A stretch of 64,000 bases of DNA from DATFVA01 sp963747755 (GCA_963747755.1 CAVVGK010000014.1:744001-808000); one strand, 5' to 3'. Shown: positions 46,555 through 55,831, numbered from the stretch's first letter. Numbers and translations are program-made. The notes: a model not told the origin generated them from the letters alone.

Positions 46555-47736
46555 TTAATTTTCGTTTACCAGATCAGCTTTTTTACCGGCCGCGGCTCTT
46601 CCATTAATAATTGTCAGATCTACACCATAATTACTATTAAGAACGGCAATATCAGCATCCTTACCAACGGCCAGTATTCCCTTTTTATGATCCAGGTTCA
46701 ATACTTTTACAGCATTTAATGATGCCATTCTGACTGCCTCAGTAATTTTTGCTCCAGCGGCTTCCACCATATTTCTTATTGCAAGGTTAAGCGTGAGTGT
46801 GCTTCCTGCAAGTGTTCCGTCTGCAAGAAAGGCCCTTTTATCTTTCATAAAGATCTTCTGATCTGCGAACTCATATTCTCCTTCGTGCATCCCTCCTGCT
46901 CTTATCGAATCCGATACCAGTATTATGCCGCTGGCTCCTTTAAGTTTTAACAGAAGCTGCATCACAGCAGGATGGACGTGAAGAGTATCGGCAATTAATT
47001 CAATTTTGAGTTCATTGTGCAGAAGAGAGGCGAGCACTACACTTGGAGTTCTATGATGGAACGGCTGCATAGCATTGAAAATATGGGTTACATGTGCGGC
47101 ACCGTTATCAATAGCATTGAGCACTTCATCATAGCCCGCCATTGAATGTCCGATCGACAGCACAACTCCATCCTGGGCCGCTTCACGCATTACCTTGTCG
47201 GCATCAGGAAGTTCAGGTGCAATAGTCATAATCTTAATATAACCCTTTGAAGCTTCCCATAATTTTTTCCAGGAATCAACGCCGGGCTTCCATAAATACT
47301 TCTGATTCATTGCGCCCTTAAGCTGCTTATTTAGGAAAGGCCCTTCCATATGGATACCGCGGATATTCGAATCAGGATTTGCTTCAATAAAATCAGCTAT
47401 TCTGCGCAGGTCCTTCAGAAGCAGTTTTTCCGGTTTTGCAAAGAGTGAGGCAAGCATAGTTGTAGAACCATGCCGTAAAAAATATGCACTGATCTTTTCT
47501 ATGCTTTTGTTATTGTCATCGGCAAATCCATGTCCTGCACCGCCGTGAACCAGCAAATCTGCAAAACCCGGACAAATCAGTTTTCCCGTAACGTCGATGA
47601 CTCTGAAATCAGAAGAAGGAGTATATTCGGAGGATCTGCCAAGGCCTGCAATTTTACCTTTATCGATTAAGACAGTACCATTCTCAATTATTCTGAAAGG
47701 AGTAATTATCTTTCCTCCCGTTAAAGCTAACTTCAT
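46555..47736 (-). CDS. nagA: N-acetylglucosamine-6-phosphate deacetylase
   Basis: The 393-residue amidohydrolase removes the acetyl group from GlcNAc-6-P before NagB. Visible active-site residues: Glu131 (HMEGPFLN), His197 (IGHSMAG), His218 (AHVTHIFNAM) as metal ligands, and catalytic Asp276 (VSDSIRAGG). The first amidohydrolase motif reads 'DLLVHGGAG', that is Leu-Val-His instead of His-x-His, which suggests a single-metal site as in E. coli. It follows the chitinase-like gene by 9 bp, so the two are certainly cotranscribed. Confidence 0.95.
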   Translation of the reverse strand: MKLALTGGKIITPFRIIENGTVLIDKGKIAGLGRSSEYTPSSDFRVIDVTGKLICPGFADLLVHGGAGHGFADDNNKSIEKISAYFLRHGSTTMLASLFAKPEKLLLKDLRRIADFIEANPDSNIRGIHMEGPFLNKQLKGAMNQKYLWKPGVDSWKKLWEASKGYIKIMTIAPELPDADKVMREAAQDGVVLSIGHSMAGYDEVLNAIDNGAAHVTHIFNAMQPFHHRTPSVVLASLLHNELKIELIADTLHVHPAVMQLLLKLKGASGIILVSDSIRAGGMHEGEYEFADQKIFMKDKRAFLADGTLAGSTLTLNLAIRNMVEAAGAKITEAVRMASLNAVKVLNLDHKKGILAVGKDADIAVLNSNYGVDLTIINGRAAAGKKADLVNEN

Positions 47737-47745
47737 TTAATACCT

Positions 47746-49332
47746 TTACCTTTTCCTTACCGTAATTACAACAGGATCCGATTCCGTCTTCGCGCCATAA
47801 CTATCATACGCAATTGCTTTGACGAAGTGCTTCCCTTCAGGAATATTAAACCAGACCCAGTTAAAGGGAGCCCTGGTATTAAATCCTATCGATTTATTAT
47901 CAGCATAGAACTCCACTTTTATAATCCTAGCAATTTTATCAGTGGTTTCGGTTTTGATCCTTAAATTTGTTCCTTCATTAACCCATACATCGGCTGAGGG
48001 TTCAGCTATTCTGATTGTCGGAGATGCATTGTTTTTTTCTTCCAGAGGAATTTTAACATCGGGCATATTACCGGAGTACATTGTGTTAACGAGAGTTCCG
48101 GCAGAATCATCGCCCGTGATCTCCCAGCACATTATTCCCCTCAAGTCATAGGCTTTTACATAATGAGTTTTTAGTGCGACAGATCTTGCATCATCAAACG
48201 TCCAGAAAATCTTCTCCGTAGAGTTGTACAGGTATGGAGCCATTGCATAAGTATCCCAGTACACCTCATATCCATGGTTCATAAGTTCTTTAAGATCGAA
48301 ATAGTTATTATAACCTTCCTCAGAAACCCCGCTGGCTACACTTCCAGGCCTTCCCAGACCGTAGCTGACTGAATCAACGTTTCCCCAACCTCTGCCATAT
48401 AACGCAGCTCCGGGAATTAACTTCGATCTGCTTACCCCGTAAATACAATTGTACAGGTGAATTGTTTTATCGAACGAATCTCTCTCCCGGTCAAATGTTG
48501 TATCTGCAGAAGAAGAAAGAAGGTTAGTGTTATGACCTGTAACTTTTTCCCATCCGCCGCGGTAATCGAAAGTCATAAGGTTATACCAGTCAAGATAATG
48601 CTGATCATCATAAATATTATAATACCTTGCATATTTTTCCGTAGCAGGCACAGCAGCGGTAAGGATGTAACCCGGTTTTAGCGAATCGAGTTTTGCACGG
48701 AATAAAGCATACAATTTTGAAAGATTGTTATTATCTTCAGGGTTATGATGCATACTATCGACACCGCCTTTTACGGGGTATTCCCAGTCAATATCAAATC
48801 CATCAAAAATACCTGACGCTGCACCCTTTCCGCCGGCACCGTTAACCTCAGGAAGATTACCTGTAATAAACCTGTCGATACAGGCATTTACAAATATTTC
48901 TCGTGATTCTTCAGTTAAAGCTGCGTCGGAAAAATAATCAGAACCTTCCCAGCCTCCGATCGATAACACAATTTTAAGCTGCGGATGCCTCATCTTTAAT
49001 TTTTTAAGCTGATTGAACTGTCCGCGTAATGATTGAGTAGAATCGTCGGCTATATTATCAATACTCATCTCAGCCGAATAGAGCTGCTGATATGCGAGAT
49101 ATGGACTGATAAACCCCGGGACGATACGGCCTGAGGAATCCGGACCGGGAACAGAAAAAGCATAATTTAGTATCGAAATCTTGTCAGCCGAATTTCGTAC
49201 TTCAATATCCTTCACATAATAAGGATGTTCATCCTTTGCCCGCCATTCAGGGAAATAGGCAACAATTTCTTTCTTTTGTGCATTCATTATTACGGGTATA
49301 AAAAGTAAAGATGCAATTAAAAATATTTTCAT
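47746..49332 (-). CDS. Secreted GH18 chitinase-like glycoside hydrolase
   Basis: The 528-residue exported enzyme has a signal peptide (1-18, ending IPVIMNAQ). The GH18 barrel (about 22-415) has its catalytic DxxDxDxE as DGFDIDWE, with acid Glu184, and 'LKIVLSIGGWEGS' as the other family motif. A C-terminal Ig-like/Big-type domain (~430-528) contains 'WVWFNIPEGKHFVKAIAYD'. It should release GlcNAc oligomers from chitin or a similar polymer. With nagA and nagB downstream in one operon it makes a chitin/GlcNAc use pathway. No transporter or kinase for GlcNAc is present in the operon. There is no T9SS C-terminal signature. Confidence 0.92.
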   Translation of the reverse strand: MKIFLIASLLFIPVIMNAQKKEIVAYFPEWRAKDEHPYYVKDIEVRNSADKISILNYAFSVPGPDSSGRIVPGFISPYLAYQQLYSAEMSIDNIADDSTQSLRGQFNQLKKLKMRHPQLKIVLSIGGWEGSDYFSDAALTEESREIFVNACIDRFITGNLPEVNGAGGKGAASGIFDGFDIDWEYPVKGGVDSMHHNPEDNNNLSKLYALFRAKLDSLKPGYILTAAVPATEKYARYYNIYDDQHYLDWYNLMTFDYRGGWEKVTGHNTNLLSSSADTTFDRERDSFDKTIHLYNCIYGVSRSKLIPGAALYGRGWGNVDSVSYGLGRPGSVASGVSEEGYNNYFDLKELMNHGYEVYWDTYAMAPYLYNSTEKIFWTFDDARSVALKTHYVKAYDLRGIMCWEITGDDSAGTLVNTMYSGNMPDVKIPLEEKNNASPTIRIAEPSADVWVNEGTNLRIKTETTDKIARIIKVEFYADNKSIGFNTRAPFNWVWFNIPEGKHFVKAIAYDSYGAKTESDPVVITVRKR

Positions 49333-49422
49333 TTTGCGTTTGCAAATATTAAAGAATTACTTAAAACGAAAATTAACCTTTTTGCAGGGAAATTTATAGT
49401 TGAAGAAGAGGAGGGCCGGGCA

Positions 49423-49450
49423 ATAAAAAACCCGGGAAAATATCCCGGGT
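49423..49450 (-). terminator. Intrinsic terminator of the RRM gene
   Basis: On the minus strand ACCCGGGA / TCCCGGGT (8 bp) with a 5-base loop is followed by TTTTTATTG (stem 49450-49430). It lies 30 bp beyond the RRM protein stop. Confidence 0.9.
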
Positions 49451-49480
49451 CAATCTTAAAATTTGCTATCTGAAGGGGGC

Positions 49481-49840
49481 TTACCAGCCTCTTCTTCCGC
49501 CGCCGCCGCCGCCGCCGCGATTTCCACCGCCGCCGCTTCCGCCTCCTCTATGACCACCGCGTCCGCCGCCTCCGCCGCCGCCTCTGCGGTTATTATCGGT
49601 ACGGGGACGAGCTTCATTAACAGTTATTTTTTTACCTTTTAAATCTTTAGTATTCAATTCGCTTATTGCCTTCTGGGCTTCCGCCTGTCCCGGCATTTCA
49701 ACAAATCCAAATCCTTTGGATTCACCGGAGAACATGTCTTTAATAACTTTAACGCTTCTCACGGTTCCATAACCGGAGAATAACTCCTGCAAATCATCAT
49801 CGGTAACTTCCTTTGATAGATTGCCTACAAAAATGTTCAT
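49481..49840 (-). CDS. Glycine-rich RRM RNA-binding protein
   Basis: The 119-residue protein has one RNA recognition motif (2-80) with RNP2 'IFVGNL' and RNP1 'KGFGFVEM' (42-49). The C-terminal tail (~87-118) is almost only Gly and Arg (RGG-type). This is the architecture of bacterial cold-inducible RNA-binding proteins, also found in cyanobacteria and Bacteroidota. The tail is encoded by CCGCCGCCG-type runs on the plus strand, prone to slippage. A ribosome site AAAGGAA precedes the ATG. Probably a single-gene unit ending at the hairpin above; cold or stress induction is plausible but not shown. Confidence 0.9.
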   Translation of the reverse strand: MNIFVGNLSKEVTDDDLQELFSGYGTVRSVKVIKDMFSGESKGFGFVEMPGQAEAQKAISELNTKDLKGKKITVNEARPRTDNNRRGGGGGGGRGGHRGGGSGGGGNRGGGGGGGRRGW

Positions 49841-50160
49841 GTAAGTATTCCTTTATATTATTTGTTTTTATATTATCTACTAAAGGGAATATACCGATGC
49901 AGTAGACAACGTTGCTTCAATTCTTTTATTACTAAGATTGTCTAATAATGAAGGGAATATTCAGATCCAAGGTTATATATAGTATAGGATCACCCATTAT
50001 TCAATAAATTGAAACAATCATTAGATTGGAACGATTAAGGTACTTGAAATCGTAGTTTTAACTTATCCGTAATATATTGACAAAAAATTCCAGATCAAAA
50101 TGAAAACGTCATAGCTTCGGGGTTTGAAAAACGGTAATAATTTCCGGTCCTGCCGGATAC
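49841..50160. other. Long leader region upstream of the RRM gene
   Basis: The 320-bp gap between the cupin gene stop and the RRM start is AT-rich and has no open frame. It contains AGACAA (49905) and TTGTCT (49946), a weak inverted pair, near the RRM start. A long structured leader would fit a cold-regulated RNA-binding protein, but I cannot define a fold or a promoter. Confidence 0.3.
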
Positions 50161-50784
50161 TTAGAAATCAAGTTTTGGTTCACCATGTTTGTGAACCCAC
50201 AAGTGACCTTCCCTCATCATTCCTTTTAATGAAGATTCGAACCAGACAGCGTGTATTTCTTCATAAACTTCGGGGATATCGTGATGGTCGCCCATTTTAG
50301 TTGCCAGGCAGTAACCCGGTTTAAGTTCATATTTTTTGCCTTCAGACACCGCAAGTCCCGATCCCTTAAAAATAACCCAGTACTCATCGAAATCGTGGTA
50401 GTGATTATCAAAATCCGTCTTCCTGGAGTAATCGGTCGGATCGCCGTCATTTTTAGGATTATCGCTGTTATCGAGGGTAAAAATTCCATGAGTTCCTGTA
50501 AGGCCTTCCCAATGTCCTCCTATCACAATAATTGCGCAGTCAGTTTCAGCTTTTACTTTTATAGTAGAGTTAAGTGATGCAATTTTAAAAATATGCCCGG
50601 TCTGGGCGTAGGATATTTTACGATTTATAATCATCTTGCAGATGCCGTCCCCGATAAAATACATTTCCCGCTCAGAGGTTGAAATGAAGCTTCTGACTTC
50701 GCCTTCATTAAGATTGATAACATCTATAAAGTCGAGATCGCTCCAGGATGGCATCATATCTTCAGAACATTTAAGTAAAGGCAT
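50161..50784 (-). CDS. Cupin-domain protein
   Basis: The 207-residue protein appears to hold two jelly-roll halves. The second has the cupin 1 metal motif, 'NHYHDFDEYWVIFKGSG' (two His and Glu), and cupin 2-like 'PGYCLATKMGDHHDI'. The first half ('GEVRSFISTSEREMYFIGDG') lacks the His motif. Such bicupins are often sugar isomerases, dioxygenases or sensors. No substrate can be assigned. It is divergent from the MFS transporter with a 340-bp gap that includes a perfect inverted repeat. Confidence 0.75.
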   Translation of the reverse strand: MPLLKCSEDMMPSWSDLDFIDVINLNEGEVRSFISTSEREMYFIGDGICKMIINRKISYAQTGHIFKIASLNSTIKVKAETDCAIIVIGGHWEGLTGTHGIFTLDNSDNPKNDGDPTDYSRKTDFDNHYHDFDEYWVIFKGSGLAVSEGKKYELKPGYCLATKMGDHHDIPEVYEEIHAVWFESSLKGMMREGHLWVHKHGEPKLDF

Positions 50785-50926
50785 AGTTTAATCTATCCTG
50801 AATTCTTTTGAAATAATTTTAAGAGAAATTGCCAGAACTGAAGGCTGAATCTGAGGTTAGTAAAAATAATTCTCCTTAGTTCTTTCCTCCTATGTTTCCT
50901 TTATAATTAAATATTTTAATTATATA

Positions 50927-50960
50927 TGCATAAAAGATAATCAATCTGCACTTTTATGCA
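50927..50960. promoter_or_regulatory. Perfect 10-bp inverted repeat in a divergent promoter region
   Basis: TGCATAAAAG and CTTTTATGCA are perfect inverted repeats, separated by 14 bp, between the divergent cupin and MFS genes. It could be a shared operator for a dimeric regulator or an extended hairpin. The rest of the gap 50785-51124 is AT-rich with nothing else supportable. Confidence 0.5.
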
Positions 50961-51124
50961 AATCAATTTTGGTGCGAATTTTATCTTTTTCTGCTCTTGT
51001 AAAAGCAAAATTAATAATTTTCTAATAACAAAACATATCACAAAGAAAAAATCTTCTTCCTGTTAAGTTTAAGATTTAAATTAAGTTTATACGAAGACCT
51101 GGAGAAGGAAAGCAGCAAATACTC

Positions 51125-52330
51125 TTGAAATTATCAGAAAAACTTGGTTCGATTGGTTATAACCGGGCTATCCTGGCGCTTTCTGTGGCAAGATTGGCCG
51201 ATGCTATAGGGAACAGCATACTTTTTATCTTAATTCCTTTATACGTCGCAAAGATTCCGGAAGAATTCATCCACTTCCCCACCCCTATATTGGTGGGGAT
51301 ATTGATATCTGCATTCGGGTTTATGACATCTTTATTTCAACCTGTTATGGGGGCAATAACGGATAGACTGGGCAGAAGGAAAATATTAATACAGGCGGGA
51401 CTGGCAATCATCGGTATCTGTATAATCCTGTTTATTTTTGCTTCACATTATTATCAGCTGCTGATTTTAAGAATCATACAGGGAGCAGCGGTTGCGATAA
51501 CCATTCCGGCTTCACTGGCTCTGATGACTTCTATTACAAAGAAGGAAACCCGCGGAGGATCGATGGGTATTTACAGCACATTCCGGATAGTGGGTTTTAG
51601 TCTTGGACCCGTGGCCGGAGGTTTCCTTGAGAAGAATTACGGATTTAATGCTGCCTTCTATGCGGGAGCGGCATTTATTCTTGTTGCAATAATTCTCGTT
51701 CACTTCTGGGTTGAGGAGGTGAGAGGTGAAGTGCCTGATTCGAAAAAACGCGGATTCAAAATAATAGATACTGAGCTTCTGAGTGCAGGTATTGTCGCTA
51801 CTTCCCTTGCGACTTTTCTGATGGCATCTTCTTTTTCTATGGTGACTACACTGGAGAACCAGTTTAATTCGCGGCTGGATATCACGGCTGTCGGTTTCGG
51901 GTTTGCATTTAGTATGGTTATGATCGGGCGGCTGATCTTCCAGGTACCGCTGGGACATTATTCCGATAAAATAGGAAGACGTCCGCTGATAATAATAGGA
52001 CTGGTATTGATGGGCATATCAACCGGACTGCTTGGTGTAGTATCGACTTATACTGAACTCATAATTGTAAGGCTTGTGCAGGGTGTTGCAGCAGCAGGTA
52101 TCGCTGCGCCGGCCTTCGCTGTTGCGGCTGATCTTTCGAAAAAAGGCGGAGAAGGAAGACAGATGAGTATTGTTACGATGGGATTCGGATTCGGGATTGC
52201 GTTTGGTCCTTTGATATCCGGGCTTCTGGCAAATCTCTTTTTTGAACTACCCTTCCTGGTGGTTGGTATTATTACCGCAGCGGGGGCATGGGTTGTGTAC
52301 AGGTACTTGCCGGAAACGGTGAGACATTGA
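51125..52330 (+). CDS. MFS transporter
   Basis: The 401-residue protein has twelve predicted helices and the MFS motif A twice: 'GAITDRLGRRK' between helices 2 and 3 and 'GHYSDKIGRRP' between helices 8 and 9. The cavity residues resemble drug:H+ antiporters, but the substrate is not predictable. The start is TTG: no ATG lies in the frame before the first helix. The nearest ribosome-like site (GGAGAAGG) is about 15-20 bp upstream, so the start is less certain than the gene. Confidence 0.88.
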   Translation: MKLSEKLGSIGYNRAILALSVARLADAIGNSILFILIPLYVAKIPEEFIHFPTPILVGILISAFGFMTSLFQPVMGAITDRLGRRKILIQAGLAIIGICIILFIFASHYYQLLILRIIQGAAVAITIPASLALMTSITKKETRGGSMGIYSTFRIVGFSLGPVAGGFLEKNYGFNAAFYAGAAFILVAIILVHFWVEEVRGEVPDSKKRGFKIIDTELLSAGIVATSLATFLMASSFSMVTTLENQFNSRLDITAVGFGFAFSMVMIGRLIFQVPLGHYSDKIGRRPLIIIGLVLMGISTGLLGVVSTYTELIIVRLVQGVAAAGIAAPAFAVAADLSKKGGEGRQMSIVTMGFGFGIAFGPLISGLLANLFFELPFLVVGIITAAGAWVVYRYLPETVRH

Positions 52331-52345
52331 TAATTGAATATTGAC

Positions 52346-52363
52346 AATTGAAGATTGAATATT
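52346..52363 (+). repeat. 18-bp direct repeat, left copy
   Basis: AATTGAAGATTGAATATT occurs here and again exactly at 52735-52752, flanking the GIY-YIG gene. Similar low-complexity words (TAATTGAATATTGAC) lie just upstream. Confidence 0.8.
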
Positions 52364-52716
52364 TATTTAAGTATGTTATATCCTTTTTCGCCGAATGGCT
52401 GGAGTTTTTCGAGCCACATTTCTTCAAGAACTTTTAGCTCCTCAGTGTAGTTATACGATGGATCTTCCTTAGGCTTCAACTCATCAAGTATCTCAAAGCT
52501 GAAATTCCCTTCACCGTACTTTTTGTAATCGGCTATCAGTTCTTTGTTGCTTTCGGTACCATACTTCAGTCCGAACTTAAACCTGTTGATCCTTCCAGGC
52601 AGGTTTTTACTGCTACCTATAAGGATCTTATTATTGACAAGGTTCTTGACTATATAGATACCCATCGGGGGAAGGGTTTGTTTGTAATTTTTTTTGAGTT
52701 CTGAGTGATTGGACAT
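52363..52716 (-). CDS. GIY-YIG nuclease family protein
   Basis: The 117-residue protein contains the GIY-YIG fold: 'GIYIVKNLVNNKILIGSSKN' at 19-38 (the YIG part reads LIG), a following Arg in 'PGRINRF', and a later acidic helix with 'LEEMWLEKLQP' that can supply the catalytic Glu. GIY-YIG domains occur in UvrC, in homing endonucleases and in small stand-alone proteins. This one is stand-alone. It is the only gene between two exact 18-bp direct repeats and has no adjacent repair gene, so an insertion history is conceivable. Whether it is active is unknown. Confidence 0.85.
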   Translation of the reverse strand: MSNHSELKKNYKQTLPPMGIYIVKNLVNNKILIGSSKNLPGRINRFKFGLKYGTESNKELIADYKKYGEGNFSFEILDELKPKEDPSYNYTEELKVLEEMWLEKLQPFGEKGYNILK

Positions 52717-52734
52717 ATTCTATTTAATATTTAA

Positions 52735-52752
52735 AATTGAAGATTGAATATT
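52735..52752 (+). repeat. 18-bp direct repeat, right copy
   Basis: This is an exact second copy of AATTGAAGATTGAATATT, 19 bp upstream of the GIY-YIG start codon. The two copies are 389 bp apart. Confidence 0.8.
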
Positions 52753-52827
52753 GGGTACAGTTTATTAGTACATGAAAGTTACAAAAATGTTGGATATTCT
52801 GCAGGAACATAAATCAAAAGCAGGGTA

Positions 52828-52894
52828 CAATCCCTACAGGATTGGGTATCGAAGATAGAAATGCCTGTTACAAATGTTCATTCCCGATGGGGAT
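52828..52894 (+). repeat. Repeat family B, locus 3
   Basis: CAATCC-CTACA-GGATTG (52828-52844) is followed by ...TGTTACAAATGTTCATTCCCGATGGGGA (the second hairpin starts at 52880; here abbreviated as ATTCCC..GGGGA). The spacing of 52 bp between hairpin starts matches the 53 and 56 bp at the other two loci. A run of AATTTAACCATTTAATC-type low-complexity bases follows (52908-52940). Confidence 0.65.
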
Positions 52895-52950
52895 ATAGAA
52901 TTTACCAATTTAACCATTTAATCATTTAACAATTTAACATTGTCGGTAGT

Positions 52951-52986
52951 AAGAGGGAGAGATCTTAAAAAGATCTCCCCTCTTTT
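52951..52986. terminator. Strong hairpin terminator beyond the M16 peptidase
   Basis: A stem of GAGGGAGAGATCTT with AAGATCTCCCCTC closes over a few A's, 17 bp beyond the M16 stop. The U-tract is better on the plus strand (TCTTTTG) than on the minus strand (CTCTTACT), so action on the M16 transcript is probable but not sure. Confidence 0.6.
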
Positions 52987-53002
52987 GATATATCATTTAA
53001 GT

Positions 53003-55831
53003 TTACATACTTACGGGGTTGCCGCTGGCGTCGAGGAGGACGGGGTCGCCAAGTCCAAGCTGCTTTAGCTGTTCAAGCTGTGTTGCGGCATCGCCTACAA
53101 TTACATAAATCATCTTATCCTGCTCAAGATACTTCTGAGCGAGAGCTTTAATTTTATCCTGCGTCATATTTTTTACTACATCTTCTTCATTCTTCACATA
53201 GTCGAATGGAAGGTTGTATTCCGCTATATCATTAAGCATTCCAAGCAGGGCACCGAGGGTTTCAAACCTGCGTGCGTTTGATTTAACAAGCGCGTCTTTA
53301 GTAAATGTCAGATCCTCAGTACTGATGCCTTCACGGTATTTGGCTATTTCGTCTTTAAATATCTGAGCGGATTCATAAGTGGCATTCGACTGCACAGCTG
53401 AGGATGCCTGGAATGTACCCGGATAATTTGTGCCGTCGATACTTGTTCTTGCACCGTAGGTATAGCCTTTCTCCTCGCGGAGGATCAGGTTTACTATACC
53501 ATTGAAGCTGCCGCCCAATTTGTAGTTCATTACAGTTGCAGCATAATAGTCGGGATCTGTATAACGAAGTGACAACTTCCCTATCCTTATTTCCGACTGT
53601 TTAGCGCCTGGGACATCCACGAAATAAACAACAGGTTTTGATGGTTCTTCGGGAATTTTTATTTCAGGCATTATGACATCCTTCTCCTCCCATTTCCGGG
53701 TCAGTGAGGAAAATTCAGAAACAGCTTTATCTTTAGAAATATCACCTACAATCGTAACAAATGAAGCCGAAGGCGAAATGTTTTTATCATAGTAATTTTT
53801 CAGATCGTCGAGCGTAATAGCTGATACAGTTTCGGCAGTTCCAAGTGTAGGATTGCCGAGAGGATTATCTTTACCGTATATCATCTTATCAAAAACGCTG
53901 CCGGCTATCCTTGATGGATTTGAACTATTGCGGTTAATTGTTTCCAGGGTTTCCTGTTTTATACGGTCGAATTCCTTTGCATCCCAACGGGGCTCAAGGA
54001 TTATTTCTTCTGCCAGCTTGTATACTTCATCGAATTTAGAAGCTAGCGCATTAACCCGCATTACAATTCCCTCTTTTGTAGTATACATCCTTATATCAGC
54101 ACCCAATCTTTCGATAGCTTCTTCCAGTTCCTGTGGCGTTTTATTTTTCGTTCCTTCCATCATCAGATCGGAGACAAGGTTGGCAGTACCGATTTTATCA
54201 TGACTATCAAGCAGAGCGCCGCCCTTTAAGGTAAGTGAAAACTGAATCAGCGGAAGTTCTTTCTGTTCGATACCGTAAATCTTTAATCCTTTCCCGGGTT
54301 CACTATCCCATACTTCAGGTATTTTAACCTCAGGATCGGGTCCCGGTACAGGTTCGATATTCCTGTCGAAGCTGCCCGGTATTTCTTTAACAAGCTGAAC
54401 ATCGGCGGCAGCAGTTTTTTCCTTTTCTTCTTTAGGAATTATTTTCTCTTCAGGGACAACAAACAACTCCGAGTTTTTAGCGGCCTGGTCAGCTTTACCT
54501 TTAGGCACAAAGCTCGTCAGTATATAATTCTTACCTTTTATGTATTTATTATAGACACTCCATACATCATCTTTCGTAACATTAAGACTATTCTGGAGGT
54601 CATCATTGATGAAATCCGGTGATCCGGCATATTCATTATAACTAGCCAGCTGAAATGATTTCCCTAGAATACTCGAGATTGAGTTATAGAAGTTTGTTTC
54701 TGTTTTTGCTTTAATCCTGGAAAGATCATCGTCAGTAAATCCATCTTTTTCAAAGCGTGTGAAAGCTTCGAAGATAGCATCCTCAACATCGGTAAGATTT
54801 TTATCCGGGAAAGATCTTACACGAAGATTAAATGTGCCGGCGATTTCTTCGCTCGACTGATACGCATCGGCAGAAGGAGCGAGTTTCTTTTCTTCAACTA
54901 TCACCTTATACAAAGGGGCTTTTTTTCCATCTGCGAAGAGATTGCTGAGAATATCCAGTGCATAGGAATCTTTGGTATACTGCTCAACTGTAGGGAAAAC
55001 CATTCTGAGTTCGGGCGATTTTGCAAAGTTATCTTCGAAGTAAGCGCGTTTGGTTTCCTTTAACGATACAGGCATAGGTTGGGGATCTGTAACAGCAGGC
55101 GATGATTTTATTTCACCAAAATATTTATCCACCAGTTGCTTAGTCTGGTCTGAATCGAAATCTCCTGCAATCACGAGCGTTGCATTAATAGGTCCGTACC
55201 ATTTAGAATAAAAATCCCTTACATCCTGCACGGTGGCATGCTGAAGATCCTCCATCGAACCTATCACCTGCCAGTTATAGGGATGATTCTCAGGATATAA
55301 TAGTTTGTTAATTATGTAACTGGTATTTCCGTAAGGCTGGTTATCAACCCGCTGTCTTTTTTCATTCTGTACAACTTCCTGCTGGTTTTCGAAAGCTTCC
55401 TGTGTGACGGTGGGAAGCAGCCATCCCATCCTGTCGGATTCAAGCCAGAGGACCGTCTCAAGGTAATTCTTCGGCATAACCTCAAAGTAAACAGTTCCGT
55501 CAAACCAGGTACCTCCATTCAGTGTACCACCGTTACCCTGGATTTTTTTGAAGAACTGATCCTGACCTACATGCTGGGATTCCTGGAACATCATATGTTC
55601 GAAGAGATGAGCGAATCCTGTTCTTCCTTTTATTTCACGGTTCGAGCCGACGTGATATTGAATTGCTACTGAAACGATAGGATCTGATTTATCTTTATGA
55701 AGTATAACCTCAAGTCCGTTTTCAAGTTTATATTTTTCGTAGTCGATTTTGAATGTCTTATCATTCCCTTTAAACCCTGTAAATGCTAATGCAGAGATAA
55801 AGAGAAGGATGATTGACTTACGATAGTTCAT
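53003..55831 (-). CDS. M16-family zinc metallopeptidase, two-domain
   Basis: The 942-residue exported peptidase has a signal peptide (about 1-22). The N-terminal M16 half holds the inverted zinc motif HLFEH (75-79) and the distal Glu in 'NQQEVVQNEKRQR'. The C-terminal half has the M16 fold ('LPLIQFSLTLKGGALLDSHD') without the zinc motif, as expected for the inactive partner domain. An acidic Lys/Glu-rich linker (~450-480) joins the halves. Such pitrilysin-like enzymes degrade oligopeptides in the periplasm or outside. Single gene; promoter expected in the 300-bp gap upstream (55832-56131), where I see no other feature. Confidence 0.93.
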   Translation of the reverse strand: MNYRKSIILLFISALAFTGFKGNDKTFKIDYEKYKLENGLEVILHKDKSDPIVSVAIQYHVGSNREIKGRTGFAHLFEHMMFQESQHVGQDQFFKKIQGNGGTLNGGTWFDGTVYFEVMPKNYLETVLWLESDRMGWLLPTVTQEAFENQQEVVQNEKRQRVDNQPYGNTSYIINKLLYPENHPYNWQVIGSMEDLQHATVQDVRDFYSKWYGPINATLVIAGDFDSDQTKQLVDKYFGEIKSSPAVTDPQPMPVSLKETKRAYFEDNFAKSPELRMVFPTVEQYTKDSYALDILSNLFADGKKAPLYKVIVEEKKLAPSADAYQSSEEIAGTFNLRVRSFPDKNLTDVEDAIFEAFTRFEKDGFTDDDLSRIKAKTETNFYNSISSILGKSFQLASYNEYAGSPDFINDDLQNSLNVTKDDVWSVYNKYIKGKNYILTSFVPKGKADQAAKNSELFVVPEEKIIPKEEKEKTAAADVQLVKEIPGSFDRNIEPVPGPDPEVKIPEVWDSEPGKGLKIYGIEQKELPLIQFSLTLKGGALLDSHDKIGTANLVSDLMMEGTKNKTPQELEEAIERLGADIRMYTTKEGIVMRVNALASKFDEVYKLAEEIILEPRWDAKEFDRIKQETLETINRNSSNPSRIAGSVFDKMIYGKDNPLGNPTLGTAETVSAITLDDLKNYYDKNISPSASFVTIVGDISKDKAVSEFSSLTRKWEEKDVIMPEIKIPEEPSKPVVYFVDVPGAKQSEIRIGKLSLRYTDPDYYAATVMNYKLGGSFNGIVNLILREEKGYTYGARTSIDGTNYPGTFQASSAVQSNATYESAQIFKDEIAKYREGISTEDLTFTKDALVKSNARRFETLGALLGMLNDIAEYNLPFDYVKNEEDVVKNMTQDKIKALAQKYLEQDKMIYVIVGDAATQLEQLKQLGLGDPVLLDASGNPVSM

